Of a stretch of DNA of 32,469 bases, positions 15,045-22,710 are shown in pieces. The position numbers were made by a program, and so were the translations under genes. Every line of letters starts with the position of its first letter. Positions within the stretch are counted from its first letter, which is position 1. The DNA lies in the NCBI RefSeq assembly GCF_031581025.1, contig NZ_JAVLCA010000027.1; one strand, given 5' to 3'. Below the pieces are notes generated by a model that worked only from the letters and a program-made list of their open reading frames with translations, searched no databases and was not told where the DNA came from. This stretch comes from Salibaculum sp031581025 (GTDB taxonomy: Bacteria; Pseudomonadota; Alphaproteobacteria; Rhodobacterales; Rhodobacteraceae).

Positions 15045-15059
15045 TTAACCCCACGTTAC
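15045..15059. promoter_or_regulatory. CtrA-type box upstream of ctrA
   Basis: TTAACCCCACGTTAC is TTAA-N7-TTAC, one mismatch from the CtrA consensus, 50 bp upstream of the ctrA ATG. A further half-site TTAACCAA lies at 15020-15027. CtrA autoregulation is known in the family, so these fit an autoregulated promoter. Confidence 0.5.
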
Positions 15060-15121
15060 CATCCGGCCGGCAGCCTACAAATCCATCTAAGGTTGTCTAT
15101 ACTTTCTCGCTGCGGTGGCCT

Positions 15122-15364
15122 TCAGTGCCGCCTCGCCGTGACTGAGAACCGCCGACTCCACTCGGAGAGTTCCTCGTCAGACAGGCCGTAGGTCGATTTC
15201 GCCCAATCCCGCGTGATCAGCCCATGCGCAACCGCACGCACCACGGCCGCCTTGCGCGACGCAACCCACCGCCGCGTCTTCGCCTCGGGCAGGTCGGCAC
15301 GCGTCATCACCCGGCCGCACGGCAGCGTGACCGAGCGCGGCCCCTCCGTTCTGCGCAGATACAT
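15122..15364 (-). CDS. sciP: DUF1153 / SciP-type inhibitor of CtrA
   Basis: The 80-aa product starts MYLRRTEGPRSVTLPCGRVM and contains TRRWVASRKAAVVRAVAHGLIT followed by a helix-turn-helix-like YGLSDEELSEWSR. This is the DUF1153 family, whose Caulobacter member SciP binds CtrA and blocks its activity at promoters. The tail is somewhat shorter than in Caulobacter (80 against roughly 90 residues). ATG 15364 is preceded by GAGG. The gene lies directly upstream of ctrA on the same strand, with 126 bp between them, and is divergent from mnmA. Confidence 0.85.
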   Translation of the reverse strand: MYLRRTEGPRSVTLPCGRVMTRADLPEAKTRRWVASRKAAVVRAVAHGLITRDWAKSTYGLSDEELSEWSRRFSVTARRH

Positions 15365-15404
15365 GTCCTCACCCCTCTTTCGTGAATGAACATGCCTTTC
15401 AACT

Positions 15405-15438
15405 GGCCGCTTTTCGGCTAAGGAGAAGTAAAGCGGCC
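15405..15438. promoter_or_regulatory. Nine-bp inverted repeat between sciP and mnmA
   Basis: GGCCGCTTT (15405-15413) and AAAGCGGCC (15430-15438) are perfect inverted repeats separated by 16 bp. The right arm ends two bases before the mnmA -35 element, and the dyad lies upstream of the sciP ATG. It could be an operator for either gene or a hairpin in the sciP leader. Confidence 0.4.
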
Positions 15439-15440
15439 CC

Positions 15441-15468
15441 TTGAGAGTATCTTGCATTTTCCTATATT
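15441..15468 (+). promoter_or_regulatory. mnmA promoter
   Basis: TTGAGA (15441-15446), a 16-bp spacer and TATATT (15463-15468) lie 28 bp before ATG 15497. Confidence 0.55.
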
Positions 15469-15496
15469 CCTGCAGACCCTGACGAAGGTTGCTTCC

Positions 15497-16633
15497 ATGT
15501 CCCTCGATACCGCGCTCAATTCGCTCGGCCTGCCCAAGGCCCCCGCCGACACCCGTGTCGTCGTCGCCATGTCCGGCGGTGTTGATTCGTCTGTCGTGGC
15601 GGCCATGCTCGCCGACGAGGGCTATGACGTGGTCGGCGTGACGCTGCAGCTTTACGATCACGGGGCGGCGCTGGCCAAGAAGGGCGCCTGCTGCGCGGGT
15701 CGTGACATCCACGATGCCCGCCGCGTGGCCGAAGAAATGGGCTTTCCCCACTACGTGCTGGACTACGAGAACATCTTCCGCGAGGCGGTGATGGACGAAT
15801 TCGCAGACAGCTATCTGGGCGGGGCCACGCCTGTGCCCTGCATCCGCTGCAACGAACGTGTCAAGTTCAAGGACCTGCTGGAGACGGCCAAGGATCTGGA
15901 TGCCGACTGCATGGCCACGGGCCATTACATCCAGCGCCAGATGGGGCCGCGCGGGGCCGAGTTGCACAGCGCGGCGGATGCGAACCGCGACCAGTCCTAT
16001 TTCCTGTTCTCGACCACGCAGGAGCAGCTGGACTTCCTGCGCTTCCCGCTGGGCCATCTGGCCAGCAAGGACGAGACCCGCAGTCTGGCGGCGCGATATG
16101 GCCTGCGTGTGGCCGACAAGCCCGACAGCCAGGATATCTGCTTCGTGCCCAATGGCGACTATGCCAGTGTCATCGAGAAACTGCGCCCGGGGGCTGCCGA
16201 GCCGGGCGCGATCGTGGACCATGCCGGCAACGTGCTGGGCCAGCACAACGGGGTGATCCACTACACCATCGGCCAGCGCCGGGGGCTGGGCATCGGCGGG
16301 CTGAGCGAGCCGCTCTACGTGGTCAAGCTCGACGTGGAAAACCGCCGGGTCGTGGTCGGCCCCAAGGAGATGCTTGCGACCCGCACCGTCCCCCTGCGCG
16401 AGATCAACTGGCTGGGCGACGGCGCCTTTGCCGAAGCGGGCGAACGCGAAGTGGCGGTCAAGGTCCGCTCGACCCGCCCCCCGGCCCCGGCCATCCTGCG
16501 CCCGCTGTCCGACACCGAAGCCGAGGTCGAACTGCTGACCCCCGAAGAGGGCGTCAGCCCCGGCCAGGCCTGCGTCTTCTACGACACTCAGACCACCCGC
16601 GTTCTGGGCGGCGGCTGGATCTGGAAGGGGTAG
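15497..16633 (+). CDS. mnmA: tRNA-specific 2-thiouridylase
   Basis: The 378-aa enzyme thiolates U34 of tRNA-Lys, -Glu and -Gln. It shows the ATP pyrophosphatase PP-loop SGGVDSS (residues 26-32), the catalytic cysteines of VPCIRCNE (C115) and DICFV (C215), and the tRNA-binding MATGHYIQ segment. ATG 15497 fits the promoter at 15441-15468 and an upstream GAAGG; the ATG at 15452 would lie inside the promoter. It is monocistronic, divergent from sciP and convergent with the methyltransferase gene. Confidence 0.97.
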   Translation: MSLDTALNSLGLPKAPADTRVVVAMSGGVDSSVVAAMLADEGYDVVGVTLQLYDHGAALAKKGACCAGRDIHDARRVAEEMGFPHYVLDYENIFREAVMDEFADSYLGGATPVPCIRCNERVKFKDLLETAKDLDADCMATGHYIQRQMGPRGAELHSAADANRDQSYFLFSTTQEQLDFLRFPLGHLASKDETRSLAARYGLRVADKPDSQDICFVPNGDYASVIEKLRPGAAEPGAIVDHAGNVLGQHNGVIHYTIGQRRGLGIGGLSEPLYVVKLDVENRRVVVGPKEMLATRTVPLREINWLGDGAFAEAGEREVAVKVRSTRPPAPAILRPLSDTEAEVELLTPEEGVSPGQACVFYDTQTTRVLGGGWIWKG

Positions 16634-16850
16634 CGCACAGGAGCACAGACCCCGAGCGAATTTGCGTCATGGATCAAGGTTCGCTGTGCGCAGGAAGTGG
16701 GGTTTGCAAGTTTGATATAAATGGGGCGCTCAAATTTCTCTGCGCGCGTTGACCTGTCGCCCCGGGGCCGACGGCAACGGCAGTTCCGCGGCTGACAGCG
16801 GCCCTTGCATTCGATGGCTCAAACCGCGGGCCATGATACCCTCCAAACCG
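16634..16850. other. Gene-free region, possible small transcript
   Basis: I see no coding sequence. There is an AT-rich patch around 16714-16730 (TTTGATATAAA) that could serve as a -10 region on the plus strand without a good -35, followed by GC-rich sequence up to the hairpin at 16853-16880. An untranslated RNA is possible but not supported by more than this. Confidence 0.2.
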
Positions 16851-16880
16851 AAAACGCCGCCCGGTCTCCCGCGCGGCGTT
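16851..16880 (-). terminator. Terminator of the C1 operon
   Basis: AACGCCGC (16853-16860) and GCGGCGTT (16873-16880) form an 8-bp stem around a 12-nt loop. On the minus strand the stem runs into TTTTCGGTTT, a reasonable T-rich tract just after the stop at 16904. It may also stop mnmA transcripts in the other direction. Confidence 0.6.
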
Positions 16881-16903
16881 TCCTGGTCCCGTAACAAGCT
16901 GTC

Positions 16904-17992
16904 CTAGCTGGCCCGGCGGCGGCGCCCGCCTGCGGCGCGTCCGCCACGGCCGCGCTCTTGTTCACCGGGTTTCAGCGGCGCCTTGTTGAACCTGATCCAG
17001 GCCGCCCCGCCGTCGTCCTGGTTCATCAGGAAGTTCGCGGCGCGGATCGCCTCCATCTCCTTGCCGGCGCGCGGCCTCGTCGAGCCCAGACCGAACATCT
17101 GGCAGAACACCTCGTCGTCCATCTCGGGGGGCAGCAGGATACCGGCAGCCGCCACCTCGGCCTTCTTGGCCGCGATCTCGGCGGCCTTCACCGGCAGGGC
17201 CACCGGGTTCATGATGGCACTGGTCATCCCCGTGGCCATGGCCATGGGCAGGAAGGCGTTGTTGATGCCGTGCCGGTTGGGCAGACCGAAGGAAATGTTC
17301 GATGCCCCGCAGGTGGTGTTCACGCCCAGCTCGTCGCGCAGGCGGCGCACCAGCGTGAAGACCTGCAAACCGGCCGACCCCATCGCCCCGATTGGCATGA
17401 CCAGCGGGTCGACCACGATGTCATGCGCGGGAATGCCGAAATCGGCGGCGCGTTCCACGATCTTTTTCGCCACGGCAAAGCGCACCTCGGGGTCTTCGGA
17501 AATCCCGGTGTCGTCGTTCGAGATCGCTACCACCGGCACGTTGTATTTCTTGACCAGCGGCAACACCATCTCCAGCCGCTCTTCCTCGCCGGTGACGGAG
17601 TTGAGCAAGGGCCGCCCCTCGGCGGTGGCCAGCCCGTTCTCCAGCGCGCCGGGCACCGAACTGTCGATGCACAGCGGAACGTCCACGATCTTCTGCACCA
17701 CCTCGACAAGCTGTTTCATCAGCGTCGGCTCGACGAAGTTGTTGTCGGCATAGCGCGGGTCCTCGGCCATGCGGTTGGTGAAGACCGCACCCGAGTTGAT
17801 GTCCAGCACCGTCGCCCCGGCGGCCACCTGAGCGATGGCATCGGCCTCGACCCGGCTGAAATCGTCCTGTTCCAGTTCGGCGGCCAGAATCTTGCGGCCC
17901 GTGGGATTGATGCGCTCGCCGATCACGCAGAACGGTTCGTCAAAGCCGATAACGGCGGTCTTGGTCTTCGATTCGACAACGGTGCGGGTCAT
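16904..17992 (-). CDS. Methyltetrahydrofolate:corrinoid methyltransferase (pterin-binding domain)
   Basis: The 362-aa product is a TIM-barrel pterin-binding enzyme of the MetH-domain/AcsE/MtrH-like type, which moves a methyl group between tetrahydrofolate and a corrinoid protein. Landmarks are VIGERINPTGR, AAGATVLDINSG, PLCIDSSVPGALE, LLNSVTGEEE and the Asn/Asp-rich AISNDDTG. It lacks any B12-binding or homocysteine domain, so it must work with a separate corrinoid protein not seen in this window. The C-terminus is a very basic Arg/Gly tail. ATG 17992 follows AAGGA, which overlaps the stop of the MetF-like gene, so the two are tightly coupled. Confidence 0.87.
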   Translation of the reverse strand: MTRTVVESKTKTAVIGFDEPFCVIGERINPTGRKILAAELEQDDFSRVEADAIAQVAAGATVLDINSGAVFTNRMAEDPRYADNNFVEPTLMKQLVEVVQKIVDVPLCIDSSVPGALENGLATAEGRPLLNSVTGEEERLEMVLPLVKKYNVPVVAISNDDTGISEDPEVRFAVAKKIVERAADFGIPAHDIVVDPLVMPIGAMGSAGLQVFTLVRRLRDELGVNTTCGASNISFGLPNRHGINNAFLPMAMATGMTSAIMNPVALPVKAAEIAAKKAEVAAAGILLPPEMDDEVFCQMFGLGSTRPRAGKEMEAIRAANFLMNQDDGGAAWIRFNKAPLKPGEQERGRGGRAAGGRRRRAS

Positions 17993-18001
17993 GATCGGTC
18001 C

Positions 18002-18937
18002 TTAGGATTGAGAGGCGGGCACGGCAGCGGTGCCGCCATGGTCGATGGCCCATTGGGCCGCTGTCTTGATGCCGCCCAGCGGGAAGACGTGCACGTTCGT
18101 CACGTTGAAATCGGGGTTTGCGGCCTTGTGGGCAGCCAGACTGGTGACGACCTCGGTGGGCTCGAAGGGCAGCAACAGCTTGGAGACATCCTTGGCCCGC
18201 TTCTGCAGCACCCGGATGGAGGGGCCGACACCGCAGGCCATGGCGAACTTGATCATGGTCTGCAGCTTGGCCGGCCCGGCGATGCCGATATGGATGGGCA
18301 GGTCGATGCCCGCCGCCTTGAGGCTGTCGGCCCAGTCGATGATGGGCTGCGCCTCGAAGGCGAACTGGGTGGCGATGGCCATCTGCGCGTCCGTGGTCTC
18401 GGAAAACCGCTGCTTCCAGCGCAGGGCCGCATCGACAGTGGCATTGCCGCCCGAGGGGTCGATGTCGCGGTTGCCCTCGGGGTGGCCGGCGACGTGCAGG
18501 CGCTTGAAATCACCGAACAGGCCGGTTTCCAGCAGCTGCATGGAACTGTCGAACGCGCCATGGGGCTTGGTCACGCCACCGGCCAGCATCAGCGCCTGGT
18601 CGACGCCCGCCTCGCCCTGATACCGGGCGATCCAGTCTTCCAGCATGGCGCGGTCCTTGATGACGCGCGCCGGGAAATGCGGCATCACCGGGTAGCCCTC
18701 GCGCGCCAGGCGCTTGGCGGTGGCGACCATGTCCTCGATCGGCGTGCCCTCAATATGGGCGATGTAGACGCGCGTGCCCGCGGGCAGCCAGTCGCGGAAA
18801 TCCTCGACCTTCTCGGCGGTGCGCGGCATCACCTCGATCGAGTAATCCTCCAGAAAGGCCGCGACGCGCGGATCGACGGCCTCGCCGGGGGCGGGGGTGG
18901 CTTCGGTGGGTTTCTTCTTGAACTGCAACAGCGCCAT
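18002..18937 (-). CDS. Methylenetetrahydrofolate reductase-like protein
   Basis: The 311-aa product resembles the FAD-dependent MetF family barrel, with SIEVMPRTAEKVEDF near residue 35, LMLAGGVTKPHGAFDSS, HVAGHPEGNRDI, FAFEAQPIIDWADSLKAAGI and HIGIAGPAK. It is shorter and more divergent than housekeeping MetF, and probably interconverts methylene- and methyl-THF in a C1-catabolic setting. ATG 18937 has an excellent ribosome site (AAGGAGG, five bases away). It lies 38 bp after the small gene at 18976 and abuts the methyltransferase gene. Confidence 0.8.
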   Translation of the reverse strand: MALLQFKKKPTEATPAPGEAVDPRVAAFLEDYSIEVMPRTAEKVEDFRDWLPAGTRVYIAHIEGTPIEDMVATAKRLAREGYPVMPHFPARVIKDRAMLEDWIARYQGEAGVDQALMLAGGVTKPHGAFDSSMQLLETGLFGDFKRLHVAGHPEGNRDIDPSGGNATVDAALRWKQRFSETTDAQMAIATQFAFEAQPIIDWADSLKAAGIDLPIHIGIAGPAKLQTMIKFAMACGVGPSIRVLQKRAKDVSKLLLPFEPTEVVTSLAAHKAANPDFNVTNVHVFPLGGIKTAAQWAIDHGGTAAVPASQS

Positions 18938-18975
18938 GAGAGCCTCCTTCAGGCGGGAAACGGGGGTCGGGCCAC

Positions 18976-19272
18976 TCACGCGCGGCCGTCGTTGTCGATC
19001 AGCGACTTGAGCCGGGCCGTGTCGTAGGATGCCTCGATCCGGTCCACTTCGGCCTCGGCGACCTGCGCGTCGTCGCCCTCGCAGGTGTAGGGCGCGCCGC
19101 GGCGCCACTCGGCCAGATAGGCATCCGTCCCGGCGGCCCCGGCTCTCATCGCGGCCCGGTCGATGGCCTGCTCGAAGCGCGCGCTCAGGGGCTGTTTCGC
19201 CGCCCGACGGCCCTTGCCGACGATGACCTGTGCCGGAATGTCCCGCCAGTAGACGATGGTGACCTCGGCCAT
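18976..19272 (-). CDS. Small conserved protein annotated in its family as 'virulence factor'
   Basis: The 98-aa product (MAEVTIVYWRDIPAQVIVGK ... ) resembles the small family usually labelled virulence factor in databases, a name without functional proof. It begins with a beta strand and a conserved YWRDIPAQVIVGKGR segment, followed by an acidic helical C-terminal half. It is first in a three-gene set with the MetF-like reductase and the folate:corrinoid methyltransferase, so a role in folate/corrinoid C1 transfer is more likely than virulence. ATG 19272 is preceded by AGGGA. Confidence 0.72.
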   Translation of the reverse strand: MAEVTIVYWRDIPAQVIVGKGRRAAKQPLSARFEQAIDRAAMRAGAAGTDAYLAEWRRGAPYTCEGDDAQVAEAEVDRIEASYDTARLKSLIDNDGRA

Positions 19273-19503
19273 ATGCGCGATTCCCTCTCGCTGGAGTGCT
19301 TTTCCCTTTCCTATCCCCCTGTGCCCCATATGCGGCGCTTGTTTTCGACATGAAACCCCCGGTGAACGACGCCGTGGGATCAAAGCGCCGCCCATGGGGC
19401 CAGGCCGTGCCCGCACCGCGACCCGTCCCGGCACGAGGAGAGGCTTGCGCAGGGCTCGCCCCCGCCCTACCTTGAGGGCAACTCGAAATCGGAGGGCGTG
19501 ACG

Positions 19504-20616
19504 ATGGCGCCCAAGCGTCCCAATGGTGCGGGCGCTGTCCCGAACCCGGTCGAAAGCCCCGCGCCGACCCCGCCCGGTCCCTCAGAGCTCTATGCAGCCC
19601 TGGATCTGGGCACCAACAGCTGCCGCATGCTGATTGCCCAACCAAGGGGCAGCCAGTTCGATGTGATCGACAGTTTCTCGAAGTCCGTCCAGCTTGGGCA
19701 GGGCCTGGAATCGAGTGGGAAACTCTCGCGCGCTTCGATCTGGCGCACGATCAACGCCATGCGCGTCTGCCGCCAGAAACTGCAACGCCACAAGGTCCGC
19801 CGGATGCGGCTCGTGGCCACCGAGGCCTGCCGCCGGGCCAGCAATGCGCGCCAGTTCATCAAGCAGGTCCGCCGCGAAACCGGCCTGCGCCTCGAGATCA
19901 TCCAGCCCGAGGAAGAGGCCCGCCTGGCGGTGATCTCCTGTGCGCCGCTGGTCTCGCGCAAGACCGAACAATTGCTGGTCGTCGATATCGGTGGCGGTTC
20001 GACCGAACTGGTCTGGATCGACCTGACCAAGGTGCCCCCGCCCGACCGGCCCCGCGCGATCATGCGGCTGCATTCGGGGTTCCGCCAGACCGAGGGCCCC
20101 GTGCCCGCCGCCAAGGTCGTGGACTGGATTTCCGTGCCCCTTGGCGTGGCCACCCTGCGCGACCAGTTTTCCGACGTGGAAGACGACTCCGCGCGTTTCG
20201 CCCTCATGAGCTGGTATTTCGAGGAATCACTCGAGAAATTCGCCCCTTCCGCCTCGGAACAGTCCCGCGATGGTTTCCAGATCATCGGCACAAGCGGCAC
20301 CGTCACCACGGTGGCCGCCACGCATCTGGGCCTGCGCCGCTACGACCGGACCAAGGTCGACGGGTTGCGGATGAGTTCCGACCAGATCGACGCCGTGATC
20401 CGCAATTACCTGTCGCTCGGCCCCGAGGGGCGGCGCAGTGATCCACGAATCGGCAAGGACCGGCAAGCGCTGATCATGTCCGGCTCGGCGATCCTGCAGG
20501 CGCTGATGCGGCTCTGGCCCACCGACCGGCTCTCCGTCGCCGACCGCGGCCTGCGCGAGGGGCTACTCTACCAGCAGATGAGCCTTGACGGCGTCCTGCA
20601 AGAGGCGCCCGACTGA
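19504..20616 (+). CDS. Ppx/GppA family phosphatase
   Basis: The 370-aa product has the ASKHA-type phosphate-binding motifs ALDLGTNSCRMLIA (near residue 33), IQPEEEARLAVIS and VVDIGGGSTELVW. This family includes exopolyphosphatase and pppGpp phosphatase; the sequence does not separate them. The first 25 residues are Pro-rich and probably disordered. ATG 19504 is eight bases after GGAGGG; the GTG at 19498 is too close to it. It is divergent from the C1 genes, with about 230 bp between in which I see no clear riboswitch. Confidence 0.9.
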   Translation: MAPKRPNGAGAVPNPVESPAPTPPGPSELYAALDLGTNSCRMLIAQPRGSQFDVIDSFSKSVQLGQGLESSGKLSRASIWRTINAMRVCRQKLQRHKVRRMRLVATEACRRASNARQFIKQVRRETGLRLEIIQPEEEARLAVISCAPLVSRKTEQLLVVDIGGGSTELVWIDLTKVPPPDRPRAIMRLHSGFRQTEGPVPAAKVVDWISVPLGVATLRDQFSDVEDDSARFALMSWYFEESLEKFAPSASEQSRDGFQIIGTSGTVTTVAATHLGLRRYDRTKVDGLRMSSDQIDAVIRNYLSLGPEGRRSDPRIGKDRQALIMSGSAILQALMRLWPTDRLSVADRGLREGLLYQQMSLDGVLQEAPD

Positions 20617-20642
20617 TCTCCCATTGCCAGTCGCGGGTTTCT

Positions 20643-20699
20643 TCTGGCCAGAAATATCCTGGGGTGAATTGGCCGCAGGCCAAGAGGGGCAAGGCCCCT
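20643..20699. repeat. Cluster of three palindromes, REP-like element
   Basis: Three perfect dyads follow each other: TCTGGCCAGA (20643-20652), TTGGCCGCAGGCCAA (20669-20683) and AGGGGCAAGGCCCCT (20685-20699). They fill the gap between the convergent ppx/gppA and aldolase genes, and the last overlaps the aldolase stop. The make-up resembles repeated intergenic palindromes common in Rhodobacterales. Only one copy is in the window, so repeat status is from general knowledge. It may also end transcription. Confidence 0.5.
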
Positions 20700-21483
20700 A
20701 CTCCCCCTCGGCGCCCGGTGTCGGCCGCCTGTCCCAGAGCGCCACGAGCGCCTCGCGCAGCACATGCACATCCCCGCCCAGCCCCAGGAACCGCACCCCC
20801 TGCGCGGCCAGGCCGTCGAACGCACCGGCATCGAAGGTGATCGTGCCGGCGAATTTGTCCGCAGCGGCAGCGGCCGCATAGACCCGCGCGATGGCCGCCT
20901 GCACCTGGGCGTGATCGGGGTGCCCGACATGCCCCAGGTCGGCGGACAGATCGGCGGGGCCGACGAACAGCCCGTCCACGCCCTCCACCGCGGCGATCTC
21001 GTCCACGTTGGCGACGGCCTCGGCGCTCTCGATTTGCACGAAGAGGCAAATCTCGTCGTTGGCCGAGGTCACGTAATCGACGATCTCGCCATAGCCCGAG
21101 GCCCGCGACAGCACCGCCCCCATGCCGCGCACGCCCTGCCCCGGATAGCGCACCGCGGCGGCGACCTGGCGGGCCTGCTCGGCACTGTTCACCATGGGCA
21201 CCACCAGCGTCTGCACCCCGAGGTCCAGCACCTGCTTGAGAATCCAGTCCGACCCGAAGGGCACGCGCACCACCGGCGCCGCGCGGGTGCCGGCCAGCGC
21301 CTGCAACTGGGCCATGATCGTGGACAGCGTATTCGGCCCGTGTTCGGCGTCTATCAGGCACCAGTCGAATCCGGCATTGCCAGCCAGTTCCGCGCCAACC
21401 GGGCTGGCCATGGCCAGCCAGAGGCCCGATTGCATCTCGCCCCGGGTCAGGGCGGCCTTGAGGGTGTTGCGCGGTGCGGGCAT
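20698..21483 (-). CDS. HpcH/HpaI-family aldolase
   Basis: The 261-aa class II, metal-dependent pyruvate aldolase has the motifs GFDWCLIDAEHGPNT (catalytic base and phosphate/pyruvate pocket), VVRVPFG, VVPMVNSAEQA, the metal ligand Glu in FVQIESAEA and Asp in GPADLSADLG. Members cleave 4-hydroxy-2-oxo acids such as 2-keto-3-deoxyglucarate or 4-hydroxy-2-oxoheptanedioate; which substrate applies cannot be told and no pathway genes adjoin. ATG 21483 is preceded by AAAAAGGAG. It lies 84 bp downstream of lpxB and may have its own promoter. Confidence 0.88.
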   Translation of the reverse strand: MPAPRNTLKAALTRGEMQSGLWLAMASPVGAELAGNAGFDWCLIDAEHGPNTLSTIMAQLQALAGTRAAPVVRVPFGSDWILKQVLDLGVQTLVVPMVNSAEQARQVAAAVRYPGQGVRGMGAVLSRASGYGEIVDYVTSANDEICLFVQIESAEAVANVDEIAAVEGVDGLFVGPADLSADLGHVGHPDHAQVQAAIARVYAAAAAADKFAGTITFDAGAFDGLAAQGVRFLGLGGDVHVLREALVALWDRRPTPGAEGE

Positions 21484-21567
21484 GGGTCGGTCTCCTTTTT
21501 GAGGGCAGACTGCGTCAGCCTGGCGCGCGCGGCAAGGGCGCTGTGCCGGACGAGGGACAGCCGCGCC

Positions 21568-22710
21568 TCACAGCCTCTCCAGCACCGCGCGGGCCGCGCG
21601 CAGGCCGGGGGCCTCGGCCCCGCGCCCCAGCCGCGCCATGGTCAGCTCCAGCGCCTCCAGTTGCGCCTGCGGGGCGGCATGAACCTGGCGCAGGCCCTCG
21701 GAGATCCGCTCGGGGCGGCAGTTTTCTCCGATGAACTCGGGCACCACGCGGGTCTCGGATACCAGGTTGACCAGCGTCACCGTATCCGTGCGCAGCATCC
21801 GCGCGATGATCTGGCGGCTGAGCCAGGCCATGTCGTAGGCGATGACCATGGGCGTGCGCGCGGCCGCAAGTTCCAGCGACACCGTCCCCGAGGCGGCCAG
21901 CGCCAGGTCGGCAGCAGCCATGGCCACGAAGCGGTTGCGCGCGGCCTGTCCCGCCGTCAGGTCGGCCCCGTCGATGACCCTGGCGCCGATCCCGCCGAAC
22001 TGCTCGGCCACGGTATCGCGCAGATACGGCAGGGTCGGCAGCACCACCTGCATGTCCCCCAGTCCCGCCTGCGCATGGGCGGCCACGAAGGGCGGCGCCA
22101 GCCGCGTGACCTCGGACCGGCGCGAGCCGGGCAGGACCATTAGCGTCCCGCGCCCCGCCTCCAGACCGTGGCGGGCGCGAAAGGCGGCGATCTCGTCCTC
22201 GGTCACGGGCGGCTCGGTCGCGATGGGGTGGCCGACGAAATCGCAGTCCATCCCGGCGGCCTCCATGTAGGGCGGCTCGAAGGGGAACAGCGCGAGCACC
22301 TGGTCGATGACCCGCGCCATCTTCGCGGCCCGCCCCGGGCGCCAGGCCCAGACGGTGGGGGCCACGTAATGCAACGTGCGAATGTCCGACCCCGCCTTGA
22401 CCAGCCGTGCCACGCGCAGGCAGAAATCCGGGCTGTCGATGCCGATGACCACGTCCGGCCGCGCCGCGAGGGCGGCCTGCGCTGTCTGGCGGATGCGGCG
22501 CTTGAGGTGGCGGTATTTCGGCAGGATCTCGGCCAGCCCCATGACCGACAGCTCCTCCATATCGAAGAGGCTTTGCAGCCCCTCGGCCTGCATCATGGCC
22601 CCACCGACGCCCTCGAAAGTCACCCCCGGCGCCAGCGCCTTCAGCCCGGCCATGAGCGCGCCGCCGAGCCGGTCGCCCGAGGGTTCGCCCGCGATGACAA
22701 AGACCTTCAC
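21568..22710 (-). CDS. lpxB: Lipid-A-disaccharide synthase
   Basis: The 380-aa glycosyltransferase joins UDP-2,3-diacylglucosamine with lipid X to make the lipid A disaccharide at the inner membrane. It has the N-terminal AGEPSGDRLGG motif, VIGIDSPDFCLRVA, HYVAPTVWAWRPGRA, FVGHPIA and LPGSRRSEV. The start overlaps lpxI (ATGA at 22707-22710). It is the last gene of the uninterrupted envelope cluster. Confidence 0.97.
   Translation of the reverse strand: MKVFVIAGEPSGDRLGGALMAGLKALAPGVTFEGVGGAMMQAEGLQSLFDMEELSVMGLAEILPKYRHLKRRIRQTAQAALAARPDVVIGIDSPDFCLRVARLVKAGSDIRTLHYVAPTVWAWRPGRAAKMARVIDQVLALFPFEPPYMEAAGMDCDFVGHPIATEPPVTEDEIAAFRARHGLEAGRGTLMVLPGSRRSEVTRLAPPFVAAHAQAGLGDMQVVLPTLPYLRDTVAEQFGGIGARVIDGADLTAGQAARNRFVAMAAADLALAASGTVSLELAAARTPMVIAYDMAWLSRQIIARMLRTDTVTLVNLVSETRVVPEFIGENCRPERISEGLRQVHAAPQAQLEALELTMARLGRGAEAPGLRAARAVLERL

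Noticed and set aside
15122..16261. A long N-terminal extension of the sciP frame
   Set aside because: The extension is antisense to mnmA; the DUF1153 start at 15364 has its own ribosome site and matches the family.
16958..19027. A 689-codon plus-strand frame opposite the C1 genes
   Set aside because: Antisense shadow; the minus-strand genes have clear motifs, ribosome sites and tight spacing.
19273..19503. A SAM- or B12-type riboswitch before the C1 operon
   Set aside because: I looked for known conserved cores on the minus strand and saw none; only scattered GC-rich stems.
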